Source of the DNA: Bacillus pseudomycoides
Lineage (GTDB): Bacteria > Bacillota > Bacilli > Bacillales > Bacillaceae_G
NCBI RefSeq assembly: GCF_022811845.1
Contig: NZ_CP064266.1
Span: forward strand, 186,001 to 250,000
Direction of reading: 5' to 3'
DNA: 64,000 bases
The first letter of the stretch is position 1; every line of letters begins with the position of its first letter. Made by a program: the position numbers and the translations under genes. Below are positions 18,345 to 26,121 of the stretch, piece after piece. The notes under the pieces are model-generated. The model was not told where the DNA came from, searched no databases, and saw nothing but the letters and a program-made list of their open reading frames with translations.

Positions 18345-18489
18345 CGGCTTCCTCCATCCAATTTCATTTTGTGTTTTCCGCACTAAGCAATCAATAAAAT
18401 GATACACCAGAAAGGATATCGTGACAAGGGTGGAAACAAGCCTAAAAATATGAAATAAAAAAGAAGCTGCAAATTACTTACAGATTCCT

Positions 18490-18732
18490 CTATGTGAAAT
18501 ATTGAATTTCAGCGTCTGGAAAATATTCGTGAATATACCCTCTTATCGTTACCTCTAACGTCGCCTCATCATCCTTTTGATAAACATATTTCCCAATTCC
18601 ATATCTTCCCCATTTATATTTTCTTTTCTCTTCATCCACTTCAAGTTTTGTGTTTGAATAACGTTGTTGTATCACTTTTTTTGCAGGTTTTGTAAAACGA
18701 TGCTGTATCAATTCGAATGACAAATTTGGCAA
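18490..18732 (-). CDS. Small hypothetical protein
   Basis: 80 residues, basic, no membrane segment: begins PNLSFELIQHRFTKPAKK and ends EVTIRGYIHEYFPDAEIQYF, probably a small alpha/beta fold. Start uncertain; the frame opens with TTG at 18732 with AAGGG close before it, or a second TTG four codons on. I do not recognise the family. It lies 145 bases upstream of mntR on the same strand. Confidence 0.6.
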   Translation of the reverse strand: MPNLSFELIQHRFTKPAKKVIQQRYSNTKLEVDEEKRKYKWGRYGIGKYVYQKDDEATLEVTIRGYIHEYFPDAEIQYFT

Positions 18733-18998
18733 GGTGCCCTTATTGCGATTTCCTTTTATATTCTATAAACAATTTTATTGAAAACTTCTAGATTTTAACA
18801 GACTCCAAAAAGGCTGTTTTTCTTCTGTCTAATTTTACAAATTGAAAAATTTCATAAAGAAAATAAGAAAAATGCAAAATAATTAAAGTTAATTGTTGAC
18901 GTGATGCTTTTATTATCGGTATCATATTTCTTCGTGAGCAATTATTTTTCGTTATACGATTTTTTTATTATTACTGAATTTTTGAGAGGGGAAATTTG

Positions 18999-19844
18999 AT
19001 GTCACTTAAGAAGAAAACGCAAGTACGCACCGGCAAAATGGTACGTGAACTAATGTTAGCAGACGAAGATGTAAATGCTTCGCTAATTATGGTATATAGT
19101 GAGAACGGTGTAAATGCAGAAATTAAAATCGAGGGCTTAACGCCGAAATGTAACGAAGAATTATTTTTGAGCGGAAACGTAGATTGGAACAAAAGTGTGA
19201 TTTATAAGATTGTCGATTTCACAGGTAACGCTGAAGTTGGTAAAGTTACATTAACAGCAATGAATAAAAACAATGTTTCCCTAGAAATTGAACGCGTTAT
19301 GTGGAGTAAAGAAAATAAAGAAGCTGCTGAACAGGAGGTAACACCTGTAGAAACTGCTCCCCAAAAAGAAGTAGTGGCAGAAAAGGTACCTAAAGTAGTC
19401 ACAGCGGCTCCAAAACCTGTTACACGTGTTGAAGAACCGGTTGTAACCCCTAAACCTACTTCGGCACCAGCGCCAAAGCCAGTGCGTTCAGAGACAGTTG
19501 TAGCGGCACCTACTCCAGCTCCTGTAAAAAAAGTAGTACCCACTCCAGTTACAAAGCAAGAAACGGTTACGGCTATGCCTACCAAACCAAAACAAGTGGC
19601 TTCAACTGAAGCAAATTCTAAACTACAAGAGAATTATGTGAAACTTGTGAAAAAGACAATCGAAGTATGTCAAGATTACGAGCTTGGCATCGACATAGAT
19701 GATTCTATTGAGAACTTAAAAGAAGAATTACAAAGCCAAGGTATTAGCGTTACTTTTGATAAAGAAATTATGGATGTTGTAAATCGTCTTCGTTCTTTAC
19801 AAGACAAAGGAATTAAAGTAGAAAAAGTACTTAATTTATTATAA
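18999..19844 (+). CDS. Hypothetical protein with Pro/Val-rich linker between two small domains
   Basis: 281 residues. Residues 1-105 look like a compact beta-rich domain (TQVRTGKMVRELMLADEDV and ELFLSGNVDWNKSVIYKI). Residues 110-200 are a low-complexity linker of Pro, Val, Thr, Ala and Lys (repeats like APKPV, VTPKPT, PAPVKKVVPTP). Residues 205-281 form a helical domain (YVKLVKKTIEVCQDYELGI ... LRSLQDKGIKVEKVLNLL). No signal peptide or membrane segment, so it is probably cytoplasmic despite the wall-like linker. The start follows GAGAGGGG. I do not recognise a function. Confidence 0.75.
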   Translation: MSLKKKTQVRTGKMVRELMLADEDVNASLIMVYSENGVNAEIKIEGLTPKCNEELFLSGNVDWNKSVIYKIVDFTGNAEVGKVTLTAMNKNNVSLEIERVMWSKENKEAAEQEVTPVETAPQKEVVAEKVPKVVTAAPKPVTRVEEPVVTPKPTSAPAPKPVRSETVVAAPTPAPVKKVVPTPVTKQETVTAMPTKPKQVASTEANSKLQENYVKLVKKTIEVCQDYELGIDIDDSIENLKEELQSQGISVTFDKEIMDVVNRLRSLQDKGIKVEKVLNLL

Positions 19845-19850
19845 AGAAAA

Positions 19851-19882
19851 TAAGGAGATGGCAAATGCCATCTCCTTATTTT
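19851..19882. terminator. Bidirectional terminator
   Basis: TAAGGAGATGGCA (19851-19863) and TGCCATCTCCTTA (19866-19878) are perfect arms with a two-base loop and a following T-run; it ends both the 18999 gene and convergent lipM, whose stop codon overlaps the right arm. Confidence 0.95.
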
Positions 19883-20712
19883 TTATAATTCCATTCATTA
19901 CTCTCATACTTTTCTTTCGCTAATGTTTGCACTTCCTGAAGCTGTTCTTCTGTTAGTTCATACGGAACTAGCTCCACATCTAAACCTTTTTCAAATCCAA
20001 CTTGGAACGCTTCAATCAACTGTTCAATTGTAAATGTACGATCTGTTAATTCATTGATTGCAACAGCTTTTGAAGAAAACATACTCTTCATACGCTCTTT
20101 CACTCGCTCATTTGGGAATAGGAATAAATCATATAGCTCATCCAAATCGATTTCTAACGGAATTGATCCATGTTGCAAAATAACACCTTTTTGACGCGTT
20201 TGAGCGCTCCCAGCAATTTTTCTGCCTTCTACAACAATTTCATACCAAGATGGCGCATCAAAACATACACCCGAACGTGGATTTTTTAAATTTTCACGAT
20301 CCGCTTCTGTTTTTGGCACCGCATAATACGCTTCTAATCCTAGTGCCTTAAAGCCTTCAAGTAACCCCTGTGAAATAACACGATATGCTTCTGTAACTGT
20401 TTTCGGCATATGCGGGTGATCTTCAGAGACAATCACGCTATATGTTAATTCTTTATCATGTAATACACCTCTACCACCCGTTTGACGACGAACAAATCCA
20501 TACTCCTTCTCTTTTACTATATCCATATTGATATCTTTTTCTACACGTTGAAAATACCCTACTGTTAATGTTGGCACCTCCCATTCATAAAAACGAATCG
20601 TTGGTGGCATTTTCTTTTCACTTTGCCAATTTAATAAACATTCATCTAACGCCATATTAAATGACGGTGAACATTGACCAGAGTTAATATAACACCATTT
20701 TTCTTTTCCCAT
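19876..20712 (-). CDS. lipM: Octanoyl-[GcvH]:protein transferase LipM
   Basis: Transfers octanoyl groups from acyl carrier protein to GcvH, the start of lipoate assembly in Bacillus. The 278-residue protein has the family's YINSGQCSPSFNMALDE, RRQTGGRGVLHDKELTYSV, catalytic cysteine in SGVCFDAPSWYEI and lysine in GRKIAGSAQTR. The start at 20712 follows GAGGTG. It makes functional sense near the gcv operon, whose H-protein needs lipoate. Confidence 0.94.
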   Translation of the reverse strand: MGKEKWCYINSGQCSPSFNMALDECLLNWQSEKKMPPTIRFYEWEVPTLTVGYFQRVEKDINMDIVKEKEYGFVRRQTGGRGVLHDKELTYSVIVSEDHPHMPKTVTEAYRVISQGLLEGFKALGLEAYYAVPKTEADRENLKNPRSGVCFDAPSWYEIVVEGRKIAGSAQTRQKGVILQHGSIPLEIDLDELYDLFLFPNERVKERMKSMFSSKAVAINELTDRTFTIEQLIEAFQVGFEKGLDVELVPYELTEEQLQEVQTLAKEKYESNEWNYKK

Positions 20713-20882
20713 CCTGCACCTCATATAACCAATTATTTTTCACAATCTCTAGTCTAACAAATTCGACAAAATTTGTGAAAGAATACGAAATTTCTCCTTC
20801 TCACCGAACGAACCTGTTGCATAAATACATGTGGGCATTATAATATTGAAAGTAGGATAAGAAAAAAGGGAGCGATAGAATC

Positions 20883-21266
20883 GTGTCAACAAACTTAATT
20901 ATTATACTAGCCGCAGTTCTAGCATTCATCGGCTACTCTGTATGGATGTTTTTCTATCAGAAGAGACTAATTAAAACACTTTCAGAAGAAGAATTTCGCG
21001 CTGGCTACCGTAAGGCACAGCTTATCGATATTCGTGAAGCAGATGAATTTAACGCTGGTCATATTTTAGGTGCTCGTAACATTCCATTATCACAAATCCG
21101 TATGCGTTACAAAGAGCTACGTAAAGACCAACCTGTCTATTTATACTGCCAAAGTGGATTCCGTACAGGACGTGCAGCTCAATATCTAAAAAAACAAGGT
21201 TACAAAGATTTCTACCAACTACAAGGTGGATTTAAATCTTGGACAGGAAAAATTAAAAAGAAATAA
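20883..21266 (+). CDS. yqhL: Membrane-anchored rhodanese-like protein YqhL
   Basis: 127 residues: an N-terminal membrane helix (NLIIILAAVLAFIGYSVWMFF) and a rhodanese domain with DIREADEFNAGHILGARNIPL and the active-site loop YCQSGFRTGRAA, where Cys is the persulfide carrier. The start is GTG, behind GGGAGCGA. Divergent from lipM, as in B. subtilis. Sulfur donor role is inferred from the domain only. Confidence 0.92.
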   Translation: MSTNLIIILAAVLAFIGYSVWMFFYQKRLIKTLSEEEFRAGYRKAQLIDIREADEFNAGHILGARNIPLSQIRMRYKELRKDQPVYLYCQSGFRTGRAAQYLKKQGYKDFYQLQGGFKSWTGKIKKK

Positions 21267-21272
21267 TATTTT

Positions 21273-21306
21273 AAAGAACTAGCATGACTCATCAGCTAGT
21301 TCTTTT
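21273..21306. terminator. Terminator of yqhL
   Basis: AAAGAACTAGC (21273-21283) pairs with GCTAGTTCTTT (21295-21305); the right arm overlaps the 3' end of the convergent lipoprotein gene. Confidence 0.85.
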
Positions 21307-21865
21307 CTTCCATATTGTTCGCAATATACAATAAGTTTTGTTTCACTATTTCCTCATCTCTTAATTCTACATTGCGGTATAGTAATTGATATTCTAATCC
21401 TTTCTCTTTCCATATGAGCGTCGCAAATTCTTCTCCATGCTCGCCCTCATCCCTATTTTTAAAATAGGCAGCTGAACCATTATCCAATCTCATTTTTTCA
21501 TGAAATCGATTTTGTTCTACAATATAAGGAAAACTGTAAGGAAAATTAGCAACTGTTAATTCTATATAATCTTTTCTTCCTTCTTCTTGTTGTTTATATT
21601 TTATCGTCAAGACAGCGTTCTTCTTCCCAATTGTTCTTACTTCTCCTTTTACATCACTCATAACATCGTACGGCAAATACGTCGGAACTTTAAATGCTGC
21701 CGAAAAAATTTTTTTTGTATCCTTTAACGAAATGGGACCAGATACAAGATCTACAGCTCCATCCGCATTTCCCACAAATTGTTTTTCTTCTTTCGCTGTT
21801 TGTTGGAATGAACATGAGCTCAGCAACATACTAGAAAACACGAAACAAATGATTCTTTTTTTCAA
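21296..21865 (-). CDS. Putative lipoprotein
   Basis: 189 residues with a lipoprotein signal peptide: KKRIICFVFSSMLLSSC, lipobox LSSC with the lipid-modified Cys at position 18. The rest is soluble and contains AFKVPTYLPYDVMSDVKGEV, similar in flavour to DUF4367-type proteins, but I am not sure. The start is TTG behind AAGGGCGG. Function unknown. Confidence 0.78.
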   Translation of the reverse strand: MKKRIICFVFSSMLLSSCSFQQTAKEEKQFVGNADGAVDLVSGPISLKDTKKIFSAAFKVPTYLPYDVMSDVKGEVRTIGKKNAVLTIKYKQQEEGRKDYIELTVANFPYSFPYIVEQNRFHEKMRLDNGSAAYFKNRDEGEHGEEFATLIWKEKGLEYQLLYRNVELRDEEIVKQNLLYIANNMEEKN

Positions 21866-22171
21866 TTTGTTTCCGCCCTTTCATACCGCTCCTTTTGCGA
21901 ACAAAGCGTTAATATGTTGTTCATATTCGCTTCACTTGTCCACTCTCCCTTTGAAAACTTTCCTCGTTTATCTCACACATTTTGACACAGCATTTCTATT
22001 TAGACAAAAAAAGACTTTCTGCTACTCTTACGCCCAAAATAAAAAGGTTACGCGAATAACAGAAGGTCTTTTTATAACATAGATTGTGAAAAGCTTTTCA
22101 GGTCAAGACTTTTTCAGTATTTTTTCCATTCTTATCTATTTGCCTATATAATGAACGAAGAGGTGATACAT
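21866..22171. other. Intergenic region upstream of the LacI-type regulator
   Basis: Contains a long-loop inverted repeat, AAAAAGACTTTCTG (about 22007-22020) with CAGAAGGTCTTTTT (about 22060-22073), likely a terminator-like structure, a 14-bp palindrome at 22087-22100, and a TATAAT at 22147-22152 close to the regulator's ribosome binding site. No coding frame seems real. Confidence 0.55.
22087..22100. promoter_or_regulatory. 14-bp palindrome, probable LacI-family operator
   Basis: TGAAAAGCTTTTCA is perfectly palindromic and has the outline of LacI/CcpA family operators, though the centre is GC not CG. It lies 72 bases before the LacI-type gene, suggesting autoregulation. Confidence 0.55.
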
Positions 22172-23149
22172 ATGGCAAATATAAAACAAATTGCGAAAAT
22201 CGCTGGGGTATCTATAACGACGGTTTCGCGCGTGCTAAATGACCATCCCTACGTCAGCGATGAAAAGCGAAAACGCGTTTTAAATGCGGTTGAAGAATTA
22301 AATTATGCAAAAAATATAAATGCAGTTCATTTATTAAGAGGAAAAACATTTACAGTGGGGGTAATGCTTCCTTTTATCAATTTACCTTACTTTAGTACCC
22401 TTATTGGAGGGATTGGAAACGAAGCATTAGCTGCTGGTTATCATATTAGTCTGTGTCAAACAAATTACGATAGTAAAGAAGAAATTCGCGTTTTAGAAAT
22501 GATGAAAATGAAACAATTTGATGGAATGATTATTTGCTCGCGAGCAAGCTCGTGGGAGGAAATCGAACCTTTCGCAACGTTTGCTCCCATTATCTCATGT
22601 GAAAAAATGAAGCATCCTCTTATTTCATCTGTCTATGTTGATCACTATGAAGGGTTTCGCATCGGTACAGAATATTTATTACATAAAGGACATGAGCGAA
22701 TTGGAGTGTGTTTAGCGAGACAAAATAGCGTAAATACAAAACAGCGTGAAAAAGCCTTTTTTGATGCTCTTCACGCAGCTCATAAAAGTGCACAACCAGA
22801 CTGGATGTTTTACCAATGTTACACGATGCAAGATGGCGCAAAAGTTCTGCATCGTATTTTAAATATGAAAGAACGTCCAACTGCTATTTTTACTGCCAAC
22901 GACCAAGTTGCAGCTGGTTTATTAACTGAAGCACGAAAGCACGGAATACGCGTACCAGAAGATCTCGCTATTCTCGGTTTTGATAACCATGAGATTTCGG
23001 AGGTATTAGAGATTACAACAATTGAGCACCCCGGGCTAACAATGGGGGCTCGTGCCTTTTCTTTATTTCATAAGCAAATACTTGGTGAACAAATCATAGG
23101 GAACTCAGAAGAACTCCCTTTCCATTTAATTGAACGAAAAACTGTGTAA
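22172..23149 (+). CDS. LacI family transcriptional regulator
   Basis: 325 residues. The N-terminal helix-turn-helix ANIKQIAKIAGVSITTVSRVL and hinge are typical, followed by a periplasmic-binding-protein-like sensor domain (VGVMLPFINLPYFSTLIGGI ... AIFTANDQVAAGLL ... LGFDNHEISE). The start follows GAGGTG. No sugar operon is next to it, so the ligand is unknown; the palindrome upstream suggests it controls itself. Could be one of the global-type LacI regulators, but nothing here decides. Confidence 0.9.
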   Translation: MANIKQIAKIAGVSITTVSRVLNDHPYVSDEKRKRVLNAVEELNYAKNINAVHLLRGKTFTVGVMLPFINLPYFSTLIGGIGNEALAAGYHISLCQTNYDSKEEIRVLEMMKMKQFDGMIICSRASSWEEIEPFATFAPIISCEKMKHPLISSVYVDHYEGFRIGTEYLLHKGHERIGVCLARQNSVNTKQREKAFFDALHAAHKSAQPDWMFYQCYTMQDGAKVLHRILNMKERPTAIFTANDQVAAGLLTEARKHGIRVPEDLAILGFDNHEISEVLEITTIEHPGLTMGARAFSLFHKQILGEQIIGNSEELPFHLIERKTV

Positions 23150-23225
23150 AGAGTGCCTGCTGAATGTGGCACTCTTTTTAGTGAACTGACTTATTGACTT
23201 TATTTTTTCTTTCTTTTATACTTAA

Positions 23226-23242
23226 ACTAACGAACGGTAGGT
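23226..23242. promoter_or_regulatory. Putative TetR operator in front of the TetR gene
   Basis: CTAACGAACGGTAG (23227-23240) is an imperfect palindrome. It closely matches CTAACGACTGGTAG (23870-23883) before the SMR genes (12 of 14 bases), so both are likely bound by the TetR protein encoded between them. Confidence 0.7.
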
Positions 23243-23253
23243 AGGGGATGAAA

Positions 23254-23829
23254 ATGACAGCAAACCGCATTAAAGCTGTAGCACTTTCTCATTTCGCACG
23301 CTACGGCTATGAAGGGACTTCATTAGCAAATATTGCACAAGAAGTCGGGATTAAAAAACCATCGATTTACGCACACTTTAAGGGGAAAGAAGAATTATAC
23401 TTCGTCTGCTTAGAGGCAGCCCTGCAAAAAGATTTACAAAGATTTACAGACGATATAAAAAACTTTTCAAAATCATCTACTGAAGCATTGCTCATAAATC
23501 TTTTAAAAGGTTATGCAAAACGATTTGGTGAAAGTGAAGAATCAATGTTTTGGTTACGTACTTCTTATTTTCCACCTGATGCATTTCGCGAACAAATTAT
23601 TGAAAAAGCAAATGCTCACATTGAAAACATTAGAGAACTTCTATTCCCTGTGTTCAAACGAGCAAAGGAACAAGATGAACTGTACAACATTGAAATAAAA
23701 GACGCTTTAGAGGCTTATGTATGCTTACTTGATGGTCTTATGGTTGAGCTATTATACGCAGGTTTAAATCGCTTTGAAACCCGTTTAAATGCTTCTTGGA
23801 AAGTATTTTGGCGTGGCCTTTCAAAATGA
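23254..23829 (+). CDS. TetR family transcriptional regulator of SMR efflux genes
   Basis: 191 residues. HTH domain: VALSHFARYGYEGTSLANIA then VGIKKPSIYAHFKGKEELY; the C-terminal part is the variable ligand domain. Two ATGs are possible, 23248 and 23254; the second has proper spacing from AGGGG and is used here. It precedes a two-gene small multidrug resistance pump, the same arrangement as B. subtilis yvdT-yvdS-yvdR. Matching operator-like sequences flank the gene. Confidence 0.88.
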   Translation: MTANRIKAVALSHFARYGYEGTSLANIAQEVGIKKPSIYAHFKGKEELYFVCLEAALQKDLQRFTDDIKNFSKSSTEALLINLLKGYAKRFGESEESMFWLRTSYFPPDAFREQIIEKANAHIENIRELLFPVFKRAKEQDELYNIEIKDALEAYVCLLDGLMVELLYAGLNRFETRLNASWKVFWRGLSK

Positions 23830-23857
23830 CGGATTGCGAATCGCAATGCGTCGTTTT
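23827..23857 (+). terminator. Terminator of the TetR gene
   Basis: GACGGATTGC and GCAATGCGTC form a stem (one mismatch) around gaatc, followed by GTTTTT; it overlaps the TetR stop codon. Confidence 0.85.
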
Positions 23858-23868
23858 TCAGCCCTTTA

Positions 23869-23884
23869 CCTAACGACTGGTAGG
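23869..23884. promoter_or_regulatory. Putative TetR operator in front of the SMR genes
   Basis: CCTAACGACTGGTAGG is an imperfect palindrome 16 bases before the first SMR start and overlaps the expected promoter region. Same motif as 23227-23240. Confidence 0.7.
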
Positions 23885-23899
23885 AAGGAGAGATAGTAT

Positions 23900-24232
23900 A
23901 TGGCATGGATTTATGTAATTTTAGCTGGCATTATTGAAATTTTTTGGGTGATTGGGCTAAAGCATGCGACAACACCACTTGAATGGATTGGGGTTGCTCT
24001 CTTAATCGCAATTAGTTTCGTCCTATTATTTAAAGCTTATAAGGATCTACCTGTTGGAACTGTATATGCAGTCTTTACAGGAATCGGAGCCGGTGGAATC
24101 GTTCTTACAGAAATCTTTATTTTCGGAGAACCATTTTCAATTGTAAAAATCTTATTTATTGGTTTAATCTTCTTTGGCGTTATTGGATTAAAACGAGTAA
24201 CGGGGGAACAAGAAGAGAAGGAGGCTGCATAA
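23900..24232 (+). CDS. Small multidrug resistance (SMR) efflux protein, subunit 1
   Basis: 110-residue protein with four membrane helices and the conserved membrane glutamate in ILAGIIEIFWVIGLKHA (Glu14 region), and the second motif LPVGTVYAVFTGIGAGGIVL. SMR proteins exchange protons for cationic drugs or guanidinium compounds. Encoded one base before a second SMR gene, so the pump is probably a heterodimer such as YkkCD or YvdRS; the TetR upstream favours the YvdSR type. Confidence 0.9.
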   Translation: MAWIYVILAGIIEIFWVIGLKHATTPLEWIGVALLIAISFVLLFKAYKDLPVGTVYAVFTGIGAGGIVLTEIFIFGEPFSIVKILFIGLIFFGVIGLKRVTGEQEEKEAA

Positions 24233-24233
24233 C

Positions 24234-24548
24234 ATGGCATGGGTATTTTTAATTATTGCTGGTATTTGTGAGATTGTTGGTGTACTGTTTATGAAAGTAG
24301 CCACTGAAAAAAAAGGCTGGGCACCCAAACTGATTTTAATCGCGAACTTTGGCGTAAGCTTCTTCTTCTTATCACTTGCAATGGACTCACTACCAATGGG
24401 AACAGCTTACGCCATTTGGACCGGAATTGGAACTGCCGGAAGTGCACTTTTAGGTATTCTTATCTTCCACGAATCAGCTGATTGGCGTCGCCTTGCCTTC
24501 TTAAGCTGCATTTTATGCGGTGCTGTTGGCTTAAAATTAATGAGCTAA
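24234..24548 (+). CDS. Small multidrug resistance (SMR) efflux protein, subunit 2
   Basis: 104 residues with the SMR signature VFLIIAGICEIVGVLFMKVA (key Glu) and LPMGTAYAIWTGIGTAGSAL. Its start lies one base after the stop of subunit 1, and GAAGAGAAGGAGG upstream inside the first gene provides the ribosome binding site. Expected to form an antiparallel heterodimer with subunit 1. Confidence 0.9.
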   Translation: MAWVFLIIAGICEIVGVLFMKVATEKKGWAPKLILIANFGVSFFFLSLAMDSLPMGTAYAIWTGIGTAGSALLGILIFHESADWRRLAFLSCILCGAVGLKLMS

Positions 24549-24563
24549 CGTGGGGTGAACGTC

Positions 24564-24821
24564 ATGTGGAAAGCAAAAGGAAAACAAATCCTAACTGGGA
24601 TTATACTCGGAACCGTTATTCTACTGCAAATGAGCTTTCATATTATAGAATGGCTATTTCATAAAGTTATTTCTGTTCTTACATTCCTTCCCAACATGGC
24701 AATTGAAGTCGTATCCATCGCTTGGTCGATTATCGCCTCCATTATAATCATTATTGTTTGGAGTATCGCTAAACTTTGGAGCAAATCATTCAAAAAAGAC
24801 AGTTCTTCCGAAAAGAAGTAA
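24564..24821 (+). CDS. Small membrane protein in SMR operon
   Basis: 85 residues, two helices (LTGIILGTVILLQMSFHII and IAWSIIASIIIIIVWSIAKLW) and a charged C-terminus KSFKKDSSSEKK. The start at 24564 has GGGGTG upstream. It follows the SMR genes by 15 bases and its stop is inside the operon terminator, so it belongs to that transcript. Role unknown. Confidence 0.72.
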   Translation: MWKAKGKQILTGIILGTVILLQMSFHIIEWLFHKVISVLTFLPNMAIEVVSIAWSIIASIIIIIVWSIAKLWSKSFKKDSSSEKK

Positions 24822-24833
24822 CTGTCTTTTTTA
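24791..24833 (+). terminator. Terminator of the TetR-SMR operon
   Basis: AAAAAGACAGTT (24792-24803) pairs with AACTGTCTTTTTT (24820-24832). Confidence 0.9.
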
Positions 24834-24836
24834 TGT

Positions 24837-25046
24837 TTAATGATTCCCTGCTTTCGGCTTTCTAAAGAAATTCGAAGCAATAAGGCATAGTATTCCAAAA
24901 ACAAAAACGCTAGCTCCAATAAATTTATTTGTATACTCGAATACATTCATATCTTTGTAAAACCCCAGTAACATAAGACCTAAAGAGAACAAAAGCATTC
25001 CAACTCCAAACAGTATTCTTCTCATAAGCCCCCGTTTTCTAACCAT
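24837..25046 (-). CDS. Small two-helix membrane protein
   Basis: 69 residues: basic start VRKRGLMRR, helix ILFGVGMLLFSLGLMLLGFY, helix FIGASVFVFGILCLIASNF, basic end RKPKAGNH. GGGAGGGATATGGG precedes the ATG. Unknown family; convergent with the SMR operon. Confidence 0.7.
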   Translation of the reverse strand: MVRKRGLMRRILFGVGMLLFSLGLMLLGFYKDMNVFEYTNKFIGASVFVFGILCLIASNFFRKPKAGNH

Positions 25047-25125
25047 CCCATATCCCTCCCATTTTTTTGAAATCTATTCATATTTCTAATCTTGCTGGAC
25101 ATACTATCCCCAAGGAGCTGGTTAT

Positions 25126-25275
25126 ATGCAAAATTCCATACATAAACATATCCTATTGTTGTTTTTCTTATTTCTTTTCTTTGTGATATGTTTCAGCCTT
25201 ATATTACATGCACCAAAAGATATGCCAAGTACTGTTTTAGTTTATAAATTACTCCTTTGTTATTTTCCCTATTGA
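25126..25275 (+). CDS. 49-residue membrane peptide
   Basis: An open frame of 49 codons with AAGGAG eight bases before its ATG and an intrinsic terminator immediately after its stop. Product: short polar start with two His, helix ILLLFFLFLFFVICFSLIL, then HAPKDMPSTVLVYKLLLCY. Small but with a complete expression unit, hence probably real. Function unknown. Confidence 0.6.
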   Translation: MQNSIHKHILLLFFLFLFFVICFSLILHAPKDMPSTVLVYKLLLCYFPY

Positions 25276-25304
25276 AAAGGTGTCTTGTCATGAGACACCT
25301 TTTA
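25275..25304. terminator. Bidirectional terminator
   Basis: AAAAGGTGTCT (25275-25285) with AGACACCTTTT (25293-25303); ends the 49-residue peptide gene and the convergent ABC-2 operon. Confidence 0.92.
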
Positions 25305-25484
25305 TAATGTATGTTTTTCTTTTTTCCTAATGATACTTCCTATTGTAACAAAAACTGTTCCGAACAATAGACATGTAGGTACTGAAATAGACGAAGGAAT
25401 GAGATGTAATGTTGTTCCTATTCCGGTTCCGATGATAAGTAGACATCCAATGATTATAAAAAATGCGCCTATAATTCTCATCAT
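25302..25484 (-). CDS. Small membrane protein at end of ABC-2 operon
   Basis: 60 residues, two helices (IIGAFFIIIGCLLIIGTGI and VPTCLLFGTVFVTIGSII) and a KKEKH tail. ATG behind GGGAGATGT; 11 bases after the last permease gene, so part of that operon. Unknown function. Confidence 0.68.
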   Translation of the reverse strand: MMRIIGAFFIIIGCLLIIGTGIGTTLHLIPSSISVPTCLLFGTVFVTIGSIIRKKEKHTL

Positions 25485-25495
25485 TACATCTCCCT

Positions 25496-26092
25496 CTATA
25501 TATCTCTTCGCTCATATAATTTTGTACAAACAAAAATGGATGTAGCTAGTGCGCATATTGCACATATTGACAATAAGACACTAGATTGAAATACTGTTTG
25601 TTCAACATTTATTTTTAAGAAAACTTCTCCGATCACTACTGGTGCTAGTAATATAATAAATGCGATGAATCTAGCTTTTTGATATCCGAATACAAAATAG
25701 ATTGGAATCACAATACTTAAATAAATCACAACAAGATCAATGCTACTAACAACAGTTTCTTTTATGAATTTTATTGCCCCTACTCCAAACTCAATACTGA
25801 TTATAGAACTAGCAATTATAACGCTCATACTAAGAATTAAAAATGTAAACACATACTTTGCTAACACAATCTGTTTCCGCGTCACGGGTAAGCTATTTAA
25901 TATTTTCCCACTACAATTTTTTTCATCATTGTGAAATGTAGTCATTGTAGCCAAAAATGGAATAATTACGATGATAGCAGTGAATACACTTCGACTGTCT
26001 TGACTGATTGCATATAGTAAAAGAGGATACAGTAAATACCAAATCAAAAACTTCCATTGTACAACAAAGTCTTTAAGTATGAGTTGTTTCAT
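25496..26092 (-). CDS. ABC-2 type transporter permease-like protein 3
   Basis: 198 residues with about six hydrophobic helices; starts MKQLILKDFVVQWKFLIW, the same opening as the two permeases upstream, and contains FHNDEKNCSGKILNSLPVTRKQIVLAKY, the intracellular motif shared by all three (ER/DE-K/N-x-SLPxxRxxIVxAKY). AGGAGG precedes it. The three are paralogues from tandem duplication. Confidence 0.85.
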   Translation of the reverse strand: MKQLILKDFVVQWKFLIWYLLYPLLLYAISQDSRSVFTAIIVIIPFLATMTTFHNDEKNCSGKILNSLPVTRKQIVLAKYVFTFLILSMSVIIASSIISIEFGVGAIKFIKETVVSSIDLVVIYLSIVIPIYFVFGYQKARFIAFIILLAPVVIGEVFLKINVEQTVFQSSVLLSICAICALATSIFVCTKLYERRDI

Positions 26093-26121
26093 CGTACTAT
26101 TTACCTCCTAGTTTAAATGAT

